From positions 126,501-190,500 of the forward strand of contig NW_027461521.1 of the NCBI RefSeq assembly GCF_024713945.1: a stretch of 64,000 nucleotides of DNA, written 5' to 3'. The notes under the pieces are model-generated. The model was not told the DNA's origin. It searched no databases and saw only the letters and a program-made list of their open reading frames with translations. The DNA is from Dermatophagoides farinae. Its lineage: Eukaryota; Arthropoda; Arachnida; Sarcoptiformes; Pyroglyphidae. Shown here one piece after another: positions 41,190-50,066 of this stretch (positions within the stretch are counted from its first letter, which is position 1; each line of letters starts with the position of its first letter). The position numbers were made by a program, and so were the translations under genes.

Positions 41190-42896
41190 ATGGTTAGCGT
41201 GATTAACAATTCAACTACAAGCTCAAAAAGCAACATCTTTGTGGCCCATTTGGGCTTTTGTATCGATGGATTATTACGGTGCGAAAAAGGACCTTCTCTA
41301 GAACACGAAACTGCACGTTGCTGCAGAGTTTTGGCTAGATGCAGAAAGTTTTTTGACTTCGCGTTGTTTGAGGAAATCATCAGTCAGTTTGAAAATACTC
41401 AAATTTACGAAATGTTGTGTGAATACAAAAAGTTGAAAGTGGCTGCTCGCTGCTACAAAGATTTGCAGTTAGCGTCGCTTGATGGTGAAAACACTAAGTC
41501 CATCACGTTTAGCAAGGAAGAAATCAACAATTTGAAATCTGACATTGAGCAAAAAGACGATGCATTGTCTTCCGAGTATAACGACGCTGGCGAAGATAAA
41601 AAAGAAAGAACTCCCAATTCAGAGAAAAAAAACACAAACAATACTTCAGCAACTACGAATGCTGCAATTATATCGCAGAAATTGTCTAAGTATACGTTGC
41701 AGACAATTGCAGACTTGTTAAAGAACTCAGATTCAATTTTAATTAAACGATTTCTCTTAGTTTTGATTGGATACTTTTTAATTAACGCATGGAACTATTA
41801 TGATCCTGAGATAAGTAATGAGCACATCAAGTTTGCAAAGCGTTACGGACCGATTTATTGCAACTACGTCAACGAGATTTTGCTTAACCCCATAGCGCAT
41901 TTTGACCGTTTAGACGAAAAACTTTTCTTTATCATGTTTCGATATTATCAGTGCAACGATGAATTAAAAAAAATACCTGAACTGTTGATTGCGCATTACC
42001 GTTCTCGTCGCGCAACTGAGTCAGATTACTGTGTAGCTAGTATAATTAATTATGTATTGTTTTGTTATCTCGAGCTGCGCGACGTTGCAGCAGCCTTGCG
42101 GTTTATTGACGTTTCTATGTTTCCGAAAAACCGGCTTTCCATCGAACACCAGTGCAGAAATTTATTTAACAACGGCCGAATCAAATTAATTCTAGGACAC
42201 TACAAAGACGCTCTAAACAATTTTCAAGACATCTTAGTCAAGCTCAAAGACTTTTCTACAAACGACGCTTTTGTGCTGCGCGTGACCAAGCACGAAATCG
42301 TGACGCAACTCCTTTTGTCGTACATATCTCCTTTATCAGTATTTACCAACACGAAGTTCAGCCAAGCTCTGTTCCCGTACTACGAACTTACAAAAGCGGT
42401 ATTCAAAGGAGACCTCAAAGAGTATCAAGCTGTTTTTGCTAAAAATACAGATCACTATTTGAAAGACGGGTTACTTGGCGTTTTGAAGCGACTATATAAT
42501 TTTGTGTTAAATCGAAGTCTGATTCAAATTAACGAAGCTTACTACCAGATCCACTTCACGGAAATCATGCAAATCATTGGTATTAAAGACTTAAACGACA
42601 CCATCAGCATTCTTATGCAGGCCATTTCCAACAAGGTTATAGCTGGAGAATTAGATCTGGAACAACAAGTGTTTAGATCAAGAAGCATAGACAACTCGAA
42701 AAACACTATAGATTTCACTACGGAAGTGATTGACAAAATTCACCACGTGATCAATTTTTACAAAAATGCTGTAATACATATGCCTCACTTAGACAAAGGC
42801 AGTCTTCAGTCTCTAATTATTTCAAACGAAAACCGTAGAAAAGCGCTTTCCAACTGGGCAACTGCTGCTGATGACATCAGCGAACCCGAGCTGTAG
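41190..42896 (+). CDS. RPN3: RPN3 (PSMD3), 26S proteasome lid subunit
   Basis: Rpn3 is a PCI subunit of the proteasome lid next to Rpn7 and Rpn12. The 568-residue protein shows an N-terminal helical region, a charged low-complexity insert (about 120-160), TPR-like repeats (IEHQCRNLFNNGRIKLILGH, YKDALNNFQDILVKL) and a C-terminal PCI domain: KFSQALFPYYELTKAVFKGD, LKEYQAVF, IQINEAYYQIHFTEIMQIIG, ISNKVIAGELDLEQQVFRS. These follow the Rpn3 order S-L-x-P-Y-x-x-L-T-x-A-V-x-x-G-x-L and Y-S-x-I-S-L-x-D-I-A...I-R-D-G-V-I-E-A. The length is slightly above yeast Rpn3. Confidence 0.9.
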   Translation: MVSVINNSTTSSKSNIFVAHLGFCIDGLLRCEKGPSLEHETARCCRVLARCRKFFDFALFEEIISQFENTQIYEMLCEYKKLKVAARCYKDLQLASLDGENTKSITFSKEEINNLKSDIEQKDDALSSEYNDAGEDKKERTPNSEKKNTNNTSATTNAAIISQKLSKYTLQTIADLLKNSDSILIKRFLLVLIGYFLINAWNYYDPEISNEHIKFAKRYGPIYCNYVNEILLNPIAHFDRLDEKLFFIMFRYYQCNDELKKIPELLIAHYRSRRATESDYCVASIINYVLFCYLELRDVAAALRFIDVSMFPKNRLSIEHQCRNLFNNGRIKLILGHYKDALNNFQDILVKLKDFSTNDAFVLRVTKHEIVTQLLLSYISPLSVFTNTKFSQALFPYYELTKAVFKGDLKEYQAVFAKNTDHYLKDGLLGVLKRLYNFVLNRSLIQINEAYYQIHFTEIMQIIGIKDLNDTISILMQAISNKVIAGELDLEQQVFRSRSIDNSKNTIDFTTEVIDKIHHVINFYKNAVIHMPHLDKGSLQSLIISNENRRKALSNWATAADDISEPEL

Positions 42897-42934
42897 GTTC
42901 AGACACACAGTTGACTTCTGGTTCGAGGCTATTG

Positions 42935-42950
42935 ATCTGTTATAACAGAT
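42935..42950. other. 16-bp perfect palindrome downstream of RPN3
   Basis: ATCTGTTATAACAGAT equals its own reverse complement. It lies 38 bases after the RPN3 stop and 143 before SEC24, and may be a regulator half-site pair or an RNA hairpin near the transcript end. Function unknown. Confidence 0.4.
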
Positions 42951-43093
42951 TTAACCAGATATTTTTCAACAGCTATTTTATTATTATTTTTTGGAATATT
43001 GTTTATACAGTCAGTAATATTTTTTTCTTCATAATTTAGTCTGAAAGATTGATTATTTGAATTGTATGGCATTAAGTACGAATCAAAAACTAC

Positions 43094-46000
43094 ATGACAA
43101 GTAATGTTTTAGAACAGCCAAAGTTTAATACTTTAATAAAAGACACAGAGACTCGTGTTGATATTAATAAAATTCCCAGACCGTTTCATCACGCGTTAAA
43201 TGTGCAACTAACAGAGCAAGGGGGCCCAAAAATAGTAAACAATCTCGCTTCAGCTCGTTCATACGTTACTTACATCGAATCTAATTCTTCTACCTATCGC
43301 TATTTCAGATCTACTATTAACACGTTTCCTAAAGATAACGTATTGTTTTCTGCTTTGAATCTACCATTATGTTTCGTTTTAACGCCGTTTCCACTTACGA
43401 ACGAGTTTGAACTGAAAGTCCCTTATATCGACTACAATTGGTTAGTAAATGGACCGTCTCGGAACACAGAGAATTCGAACTTTCAGTCGCTGTTCGACGT
43501 GAAAAATGAATACTATGTTCAATGTAACAAGTGTGGCTGTATTTTGAATTTGTATTCTATGTTTAGTTCAACGTCTGTTAACTGCAACATTTGCCAAAAA
43601 TCGATGCCCATTCCAAGTTGGTATTTCGAATTGATGCGAAAACATCAGAGTTTAGTTGCAAACAACAATTATTTTCGGCAAAACATCGAGATCAAACATT
43701 TTTCACCTGAAATTTTGTCTACAATTAACAACTATAAATTTAGACCAGAACTTATCTTCGGAACATTAGACTATGTTTCTAACCCGCTACTTAGAACCGA
43801 CGCATCTAAAAAACAAAAAAAAAATATCTTGGCAGAAGTTGTTAAGCAAACCGCAGCTAATTCATCGTTGAATCAGCCCAACGACTTATTAGCTTTGAAC
43901 ATACTGCCGATTTCTTTTTCTTGTGTAATTTTAATTGATAAAAATAGAGCATCGCAAAAATCGCAACTTTTTGAAAGTGTGTTCTACTACCTAAAATCTG
44001 CAATTAGTAACTGGAACCTAATTTCGCTTAATTTGTGTGTTTTAGTTTTCGACAAGGTTATTTTCTGGCCGGTAATAAAAAAAAACACGGATGGTACTGT
44101 TTTTGTTGAAAAGCAAATATACACAAATATCACTGAAGGACCTTTCATTCCTCAAAAGGCTGCATCATTGTTTTTTTCGTTGAAAGGTCCTCTTGATTCG
44201 GCAGAAAATAACGTTTTGATCAGTTCTTATCTTGACTCGATCCATCAAATGGCTACCGAACCTTACAATGTTGATACCAGTGTTAGCAATATTACTTATT
44301 TTCAAATTGCTGGCGTCATGACGCAAGTAGCAGTAATTTTGTTACAACATTTCATGGACGGATATTCTCGAGGTTTACAAGACCACGGCTCAGTCATACT
44401 ACTCTCAAATAACTCGTATTTGAACAAGGTGAGCGCGACAACAGAAAGCACAGAAAGCAAAATATATGAAGAGTGGTCTGCACAATTGCAAGATTTGTTA
44501 AATTTTGAAAAAGAGATAGAAAATCTGGATAATACAATTGCTAACTCAGGAAGAAGTCAAACTACGGAAACATCACTAGCTGGAAATCCTGAAGAAAAGA
44601 AAAACGACTTGATACAAAACGCCAAACTGATATCAAGTGAACTGTCTAGTTCAACGCTCGATCTAGTTAATAAAAGTTACGATCAGCTAAAGACTTCCAA
44701 AATAGCAAATATGCTTAATTTGGGACACCTTGATAAGAATGCTTTTACTTTACCTACTGAAAAAAATGATTTTCTGGCATTGCTTGCCAAACTGTGTGTA
44801 AAATACAATATCAGCGTGAACATTTTATTTGCTTCTTCCAATTTTTCTGTGGATCCGGTTTTTACACATATCATGTTGGAACTTTCTCGTCTTACAGGTG
44901 GTAAATCCATGCAAATTTTCGAGTTTAATCTGCAAAAACATTACCTTGAGCTATTTAACTATTTAGTTTCCGTTTACGAAATTGAGAATGCATATAATGT
45001 TTCTTGTAAGTTGCTAGTTAGTGCTGGTTTAAAAATAAAGAACAACATATTTCGCATCAACAGCAACCATGAAAACACAGATTCAAAAAACGTCTTTTCC
45101 GTTCCCACATGGCGAATCAATGATTCGTTCGCGGTAGAATTGGAAATAGACAAGACCTTAGTGCCCTTTGGCCAGATATATGCGCAACTCATTGTGGCAT
45201 ACACGAACGCGCAAGGAAGATGCATGACAAGAGTGCTCAACAAAGTTTTTGATATTACGTCTCAAGTCGAAAAAATTTACAAGTCAGGAGACTACGAAGC
45301 GCTTGTGTTTTACTATACTCAATTCGGCTTGCATAAACTGAAGCAAGGCTCGAACTATGTCAAGCTGCTATTGAAGCAGGTTTCGGAATTTTTGGCTCAA
45401 TATCGAGTCAACGTACCAAACTCGTCTTCTTTACACCAACTTATCATTCCAGAAGCTTTCAGAGGGCTTTTGTGTTACATAAACGCGCTTTTAAAACAAG
45501 ATTGCTTTAGAACGTGCGACTCGCCTCAGCAGCAGACGTATATCTCTTTCCATGACCTGGCGTCTGCAGGTCTAATTTTATCACTGCAAGTTTTGTATCC
45601 GTTTATTTATCCAGTTTATTTCGAATACGAGCCCCGAGATTTGGAAGTGCTTGCGAAAGTCGGACGCGAGACAGAAGTTGAAAATTATTACTTTGTTTCA
45701 GCTACGGTTGCAGCAACAGGCTGCTTGATTCGCTCGGATGGAATTTATTTAATTGACTGTGGTGGTTGTTTTACAGTGTTTATCGGTATAGATACAAATG
45801 CAGAAGTGACTTCACTCTTAACGCAAAACCAACGTGACGAGGGCTTGTCTCTTTTGACTGTCCAGGACAGCCCAAACGAACTCTCCACAGCAGTTGCTAA
45901 CCTTATTAAACAGTTAATGATTGAAAATAGCAAAACAGGGCCTCTGTCTACGTACATAATACGTATGGGCAGTGCGAGTGAATATTTATTTTACAAAAAA

Positions 46001-46117
46001 TTGTATGAAGATCGAGTGAGCAGTGTCATGTCTTATTCTGAGTTCATTATTGACGTAAGTTAGCTATTTTTTATTTTTTTATAGATCCATTCTCGTGTTA
46101 CATCGATTTTGACTTAA
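43094..46117 (+). CDS. SEC24: SEC24, COPII cargo adaptor (two exons)
   Basis: Sec24 selects cargo for COPII vesicles leaving the ER and is recruited by Sar1-GTP with Sec23. Domains in order: zinc finger at about 140-175 (CNKCGC ... CNIC), the RPELIFGTLDYV strand typical of Sec24, trunk domain from about 275 (SFSCVILIDKN; FSLKGPLDS; LTGGKSMQIF), beta-sandwich, helical domain (SSLHQLIIPEAFRGLLCYIN) and gelsolin-like domain (RSDGIYLIDCGGCFTVFIG). The unspliced frame ends with GACGTAAGTTAG, that is, a donor site; removing 46055-46084 replaces the stop by IHSRVTSILT, matching the Sec24 ending S-Y-x-x-F-L-x-x-I-H-x-x-I. The spliced product has 997 residues. A charged insert at about 445-530 interrupts the trunk. 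Confidence 0.92.
46055..46084 (+). other. 30-nt intron near the 3' end of SEC24
   Basis: Donor GTAAGT, acceptor TTTTTTATAG. The intron carries an in-frame TAG right after the donor, so an annotation made without splicing would end ten codons short and miss the conserved C-terminal helix. Confidence 0.8.
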
Positions 46118-46168
46118 CACGCTAGATTTCAAATACTCGCGATTGAAGGCACAAGAAAGCGTTTTGAA

Positions 46169-46690
46169 CTATTCTTTTTCCAGCCATTGGTTTTCTTCGA
46201 TTAGCTCTTGCTCTTCTTCTGAGTTGAAGTCGTTTTGTATGTTAAATATGTTTCGAATTTCTTCAACAGAACGACCGCGAATTTCGCTTGCAATTTTAGT
46301 GGCACAGAGTTCGACAAGTCCTGGAATGTCTAATACGTTTGCCGCTGTTATGAGCTCGAAAATTACAAAAAGTTCTCGCGAAATAAAATTGTAATCCCAC
46401 GCGTTCAAAAGTTTGTTCAATGGCGTCGCTGGCAAAGGTTTGGGCAACGATTGGGGTTTTTTCAGTCTATAGTGGTTCAAATATTCCACAATTTTAGAGA
46501 ATATGTTTGAGCTAACGTTGTGAATCGGAATGTCTTTTTCAGGCTCGCAGTTATCGATAATTGAATTCAAAAAATTACAGCCTCTCGCTGCGTCAATCAA
46601 TATTTTGAATCTAGAGCTGTCATCAGTCACAACGGTGATGTAGTGTATCTGTTCGTTATTTAGCTGTGTTCCTTCTACTGTTTCCGACAT
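46169..46690 (-). CDS. SKP1: SKP1, SCF ubiquitin ligase adaptor
   Basis: Skp1 links F-box proteins to cullin-1 in SCF E3 ligases. The 173 residues contain the BTB/POZ fold (IPIHNVSSNIFSKIVEYLNH), the LNAWDYNFISRELFVIFELI stretch, AANVLDIPGLVELCATKIAS and the C-terminal F-box-binding helices (GRSVEEIRNIFNIQNDFNSE, then EENQWLEKE), matching the Skp1 consensus A-A-N-Y-L-x-I-x-x-L-L-x-x-x-C and N-D-F-T-P-E-E-E...E-N-x-W. The length is about ten residues above human SKP1. It converges on SEC24, with stops 51 bases apart, and diverges from the SUMO gene. Confidence 0.95.
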   Translation of the reverse strand: MSETVEGTQLNNEQIHYITVVTDDSSRFKILIDAARGCNFLNSIIDNCEPEKDIPIHNVSSNIFSKIVEYLNHYRLKKPQSLPKPLPATPLNKLLNAWDYNFISRELFVIFELITAANVLDIPGLVELCATKIASEIRGRSVEEIRNIFNIQNDFNSEEEQELIEENQWLEKE

Positions 46691-46884
46691 GGTGAAACTT
46701 ATTCCCTAGCATTAGTGTGCATTCCAAGCAAAATAGATTGAATTTTTCAGAATTTAATTCCGAAAAAATACGATAAAATAATTTAACCGCCAACGTAAAC
46801 CAACTAAAAAATATAAAAAATAGAAATAAATTTTAAAATAAATTTTAGATTTGCATCACAAATTAACTTCTGTTACCTGGCTTC
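46691..46884. promoter_or_regulatory. Shared divergent promoter region of SKP1 and SUMO
   Basis: A 194-base AT-rich spacer between the start codons of two ubiquitin-pathway genes. It must contain both promoters; no motif identified. Confidence 0.55.
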
Positions 46885-47325
46885 ATGAGTTCTACTAATG
46901 ATAATGCATATGATAAAACTTCAAAAGCAGCGGTAGAAAACTGTGCAAACAGCTCACGCAGCGAAACGTCCAACTTAACCGTAGAAAAAAACAAGCCTTC
47001 CGCTGATGCAGTGTCAAATACTTCAACTAATCCGGAAAACAGAGATAAAATTGTCGAAGCTGAGTCAGAGGACGCTGAAAGTGTACGAATAGAAGTTCGA
47101 TCTATCACGGGCACACGCGTTCAATTCAAAATAAAAAAATCTACTCCGTTAGGCAAGCTAATGAAAATATATTGTAAAAGACTCGGACAACCGTTGGAAG
47201 CTGTTAGATTTTTGTTCGACGGGTGCCGCATTTCCGCCACAGACACTGCAATCAGCTTGGGAATGAAAGAAAATGACGTAATAGACGCTTTGATCCAACA
47301 AGTTGGCGGTTTCCTTTTTATTTAA
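46885..47325 (+). CDS. SUMO (Smt3), ubiquitin-like modifier
   Basis: A 146-residue precursor. The last 80 residues form the SUMO fold: VRIEVRSITGTRVQFKIKKS, TPLGKLMKIYCKRLGQPLEA, VRFLFDGCRISATDTAISLG and ENDVIDALIQQVGG, followed by FLFI. Ulp-type proteases would remove these four residues to expose Gly-Gly for conjugation. F-L-F-D-G replaces the common F-L-F-D-G-x-R/x-x-x-x-D stretch without loss, and D-V-I-D-A matches D-x-I-D/E-V. The N-terminal tail is about 65 residues, three times the usual length, and rich in Ser, Asn, Lys and Glu. It lacks an obvious psi-K-x-E site, so chain formation through it is uncertain. Confidence 0.92.
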   Translation: MSSTNDNAYDKTSKAAVENCANSSRSETSNLTVEKNKPSADAVSNTSTNPENRDKIVEAESEDAESVRIEVRSITGTRVQFKIKKSTPLGKLMKIYCKRLGQPLEAVRFLFDGCRISATDTAISLGMKENDVIDALIQQVGGFLFI

Positions 47326-47453
47326 ATTAGCACATTGACAAAAAAATTTCGATTAAATTCATTTAAGCACAGTTCATTAAATAGTTCAATTTTTTGTAAA
47401 AATGATAGATAGACGAAAAATAAGTTGGTATTTAAATTTTCTACCATCCCAAT

Positions 47454-48707
47454 TTAATCAACACGATTGTTGAGAATGTCTCCTATGCGGGTCATTAGTA
47501 AAACCGACAAGTGTAGGTTAGATGGAACATTCTGTTCGGAGACGTACTTCCAGTATGAGTCTTCTGAAGGTGAAATCGACGACATGTAGTCGAAAATCTT
47601 TTTGATGTGTTCTTCAGGAAGGGAACTGAGGAAGATCGTAGCACCGTGAATCATGTCGGTATCGATGCTATAGGCCATAAGTTTTTGCTTTAACTGGCTG
47701 GTAGCCTTCGAGATAGAATCGTTTTCTAGAGGTTGGTTATTCACTATGGCCTCGTCGATCAGTTTTTTGATAGAAGTTGCTCTCCTGAAGTCACTGATTT
47801 CTCGTTTGCTTTTTTCTCGGTCCAACATAATTTCAGTTTTTTCACGGTATGTTAAATTGGCTTCAGTGTTGTTAAATTCGTTTTTTTTTGTAAAAATTTC
47901 TTCGTAACTTTCGGCCATATCGTTGTAAAACTTGATCAGTTGTTGAGCTTCTTCTTCAGACAGTTCTTTGGTTTCGGGCTCGGTGTTTTTTAGCTGTGCA
48001 GTTACGTTTTCAGTTAGTCGTAAAGTAGAAATCTTCTGTGGACTGGTAATTTCAATTGGGTTTGTGGAAGAATGTAAGTAGATTCCTGCGTCGTCGCTAA
48101 CAGCCTGGACTTTTGGTTGACTCTGAGTAGTATTTCTAGGGACAGGCGAAAAATCGAGGTTAAAGACTGGGTTTTTCACTAACGCGTTAAGAGCTGAATT
48201 CGAACGGACTCTGTCTTGTACTTGACCCATTTGAACTTGAATGGCCTCAAGGTATTGAGGATCTATCAATCCAATCAGGACTGGTTGTGTGGTATTGTGG
48301 TTCCCTTGGCCAAAGTTAAACAAAGAGTTAAACTTTTGAGTTATCATATCAAGAGTTTGAAGAGAATTCGCAGGATTCGAATCAGCCTGAGTCTTTTCTA
48401 CTTTGTCGCTAAGAGTAGATTCATCGATGTCCTTTATTATTTCAGAAAAAAGAAGAGCAACTAAGGTTGGTCTAGACATTTTGTTGCTAATTGGTGCCTC
48501 CGTAGTGTTTGACTGCGTTGAAGAATTAGAATCTGATTGCACGTCGTAAGAAGTGCTAACAGTCGCAGGTTGTGTCTTAGAAATCTTCGTACTCGGGTCG
48601 TTAGATTCCGCCAACTCAAGATTCCTCAGGTTACCATGGGCCTGACCTACTACGTTGGCTTGCGTATAGCTAATTAATCCAATTACAACAAGTGATCCTA
48701 ATCTCAT
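47454..48707 (-). CDS. Secreted protein of unknown function, multiply N-glycosylatable
   Basis: The first ATG (48707) gives 417 residues starting with a clear signal peptide, MRLGSLVVIGLISYTQANVV. The mature part is Ser/Thr/Asn-rich in its first 200 residues with several N-x-S/T sites (SNTTEA, HNTTQP, RNTTQS, ENVTAQ, ANLTYR) and helical, acidic to basic in the second half (LSEEEAQQLIKFYNDMAESY, EKTEIMLDREKSKREISDF). No Cys is visible, no TM segment follows the signal, and no GPI-like hydrophobic tail is present. I recognise no domain; it looks lineage-specific. Secretion to the surface, a vacuole or the extracellular matrix is inferred from the signal peptide only. Confidence 0.65.
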   Translation of the reverse strand: MRLGSLVVIGLISYTQANVVGQAHGNLRNLELAESNDPSTKISKTQPATVSTSYDVQSDSNSSTQSNTTEAPISNKMSRPTLVALLFSEIIKDIDESTLSDKVEKTQADSNPANSLQTLDMITQKFNSLFNFGQGNHNTTQPVLIGLIDPQYLEAIQVQMGQVQDRVRSNSALNALVKNPVFNLDFSPVPRNTTQSQPKVQAVSDDAGIYLHSSTNPIEITSPQKISTLRLTENVTAQLKNTEPETKELSEEEAQQLIKFYNDMAESYEEIFTKKNEFNNTEANLTYREKTEIMLDREKSKREISDFRRATSIKKLIDEAIVNNQPLENDSISKATSQLKQKLMAYSIDTDMIHGATIFLSSLPEEHIKKIFDYMSSISPSEDSYWKYVSEQNVPSNLHLSVLLMTRIGDILNNRVD

Positions 48708-48776
48708 TTTTATATAATTTTTATTGTGTGTTAAAAAGGTGGTGTGATGTGTAAGCAAAATCGATTAAAAAAAAAG

Positions 48777-50045
48777 CTACCATTCGTCAATTGAAGTTGT
48801 TATTATTGATGGTCTCACACAAAAACTAAAACCATGTTTTGCACAAAAATTCGTTAAGCTCATGTGAATTTTTTCTGTTCCACCAGTTGGCATAGTGTGA
48901 GGGCTAAAAAATAGTTTTTGCTCGATTTTTGAAATATTATTAATCGCTTTGTACAATTTTGCTAACCCCGCTCCGTTTATACATCCTGAGTCACAAATGA
49001 AAAGCTCATTGTTTATCTCACCGTTGAGTGAGCCCGTTTGAATTAATTTATTTATTTCTGAATACCCGGAAACAAATTTAGTCGCATCGTTTTTATTGAT
49101 GTTTTTTTCTTGCTGTTGCTGTTTGAAATAAAACAAATAGTTATAACACGCTTTGTTAAAGGGTTGAAACACATAATTAATATTGTTCATTTTTAAAACG
49201 GCTTGAGTAAACAAGATTTCTTGCGTTGAAATCTTTTTTTGGCGCTGATAATAATCTGTGGTTAAATTGCACCGATTCAAAAAAGTGAATAGTTCATCCG
49301 CACTAATTATGATATCTATTAACTTTTCTTGTTTTTCATTTTTATATTCTCGTCGAAAAAGCTCGATCTTTTTATCGTAACATTCACATACATGAATTGA
49401 TATAGTCGTTGGAAAAACACGTCTAAGCAAAAAAGACGAAGCCACCAGGTTTGCAGCAAAATTATATCTTTTTTTGAGTATTGAATGCGCATACGTTTTA
49501 ATTAACATGGCTTGAAGCACTTCAACTGAAGGCACTGTTGAAATCTGCGATACTATACTATCTTGGGCCGATTTTTCACTCATGAGTAATGTAACCGGGC
49601 ATTGTATGTTTATTTTGTTAGGTTTCAAGCTAGACAACGTATTTTTAATATGAAGAGCAAGGTCCTGGTCACAAACAAAATCGACTCCTTTAATGTGCAA
49701 ATTATCGTTAAGCCAAGCATAGAGCTCGACTCTTTCAAGTTTATAATATGTGCATAGATATGACTCCGAAATCGAACTAAGGCTTATAACTACGTTATTT
49801 TGAAAATCATTTTTTTGTAGCCTATCTTGTAAAATGCTCTCAAATGTGTCTAAACTGGATGATTCTAATAATGCAGATTCGGCGTCAGAGATGCAAGACG
49901 TACAAGCTAAACAATCTCTAGTCGAAATTACCGATTTTTTGCCGTCATCCGTAAAGTTTTTAATTAAACTATTTGCTGTAATAACACAGTTGTTTTCCTG
50001 ACGTATAAAATCATTCAAATCGGCTAATTTAACCTTGAAATTCAT
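48777..50045 (-). CDS. NAR1: NAR1 (NARFL/CIAO3), cytosolic Fe-S cluster assembly protein
   Basis: Nar1 is the [Fe-only]-hydrogenase-like member of the cytosolic iron-sulfur assembly (CIA) targeting complex. From ATG 50045 the protein has 422 residues. The N-terminal cluster ligands are visible: a Cys in NNCVITA (about 20) and ISTRDCLACTSCISDAESAL (family: S-L-x-D-C-L-A-C-S-G-C-V-T-S-A-E-x-x-L). Also matching are VVISLSSISESYLCTYYKL (V-x-S-I-S-P-Q-S), ISIHVCECYDKKIELFRREY (V-M-P-C-Y-D-K-K-L-E-A-x-R) and CINGAGLAKL (C-L-N-G-G-G-Q). The usual C-P-G-W motif reads QCPVTLLMSE: Cys-Pro stay but Gly-Trp are lost. This divergent but complete set of Cys positions suggests function is kept. Confidence 0.85.
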   Translation of the reverse strand: MNFKVKLADLNDFIRQENNCVITANSLIKNFTDDGKKSVISTRDCLACTSCISDAESALLESSSLDTFESILQDRLQKNDFQNNVVISLSSISESYLCTYYKLERVELYAWLNDNLHIKGVDFVCDQDLALHIKNTLSSLKPNKINIQCPVTLLMSEKSAQDSIVSQISTVPSVEVLQAMLIKTYAHSILKKRYNFAANLVASSFLLRRVFPTTISIHVCECYDKKIELFRREYKNEKQEKLIDIIISADELFTFLNRCNLTTDYYQRQKKISTQEILFTQAVLKMNNINYVFQPFNKACYNYLFYFKQQQQEKNINKNDATKFVSGYSEINKLIQTGSLNGEINNELFICDSGCINGAGLAKLYKAINNISKIEQKLFFSPHTMPTGGTEKIHMSLTNFCAKHGFSFCVRPSIITTSIDEW

Positions 50046-50066
50046 CAATTTTTTTTCGAGAAAAAA

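Noticed and set aside
42920-42929. GGTTCGAGGC as a tRNA B box
   Set aside because: No A box, anticodon arm or acceptor stem can be built around it.
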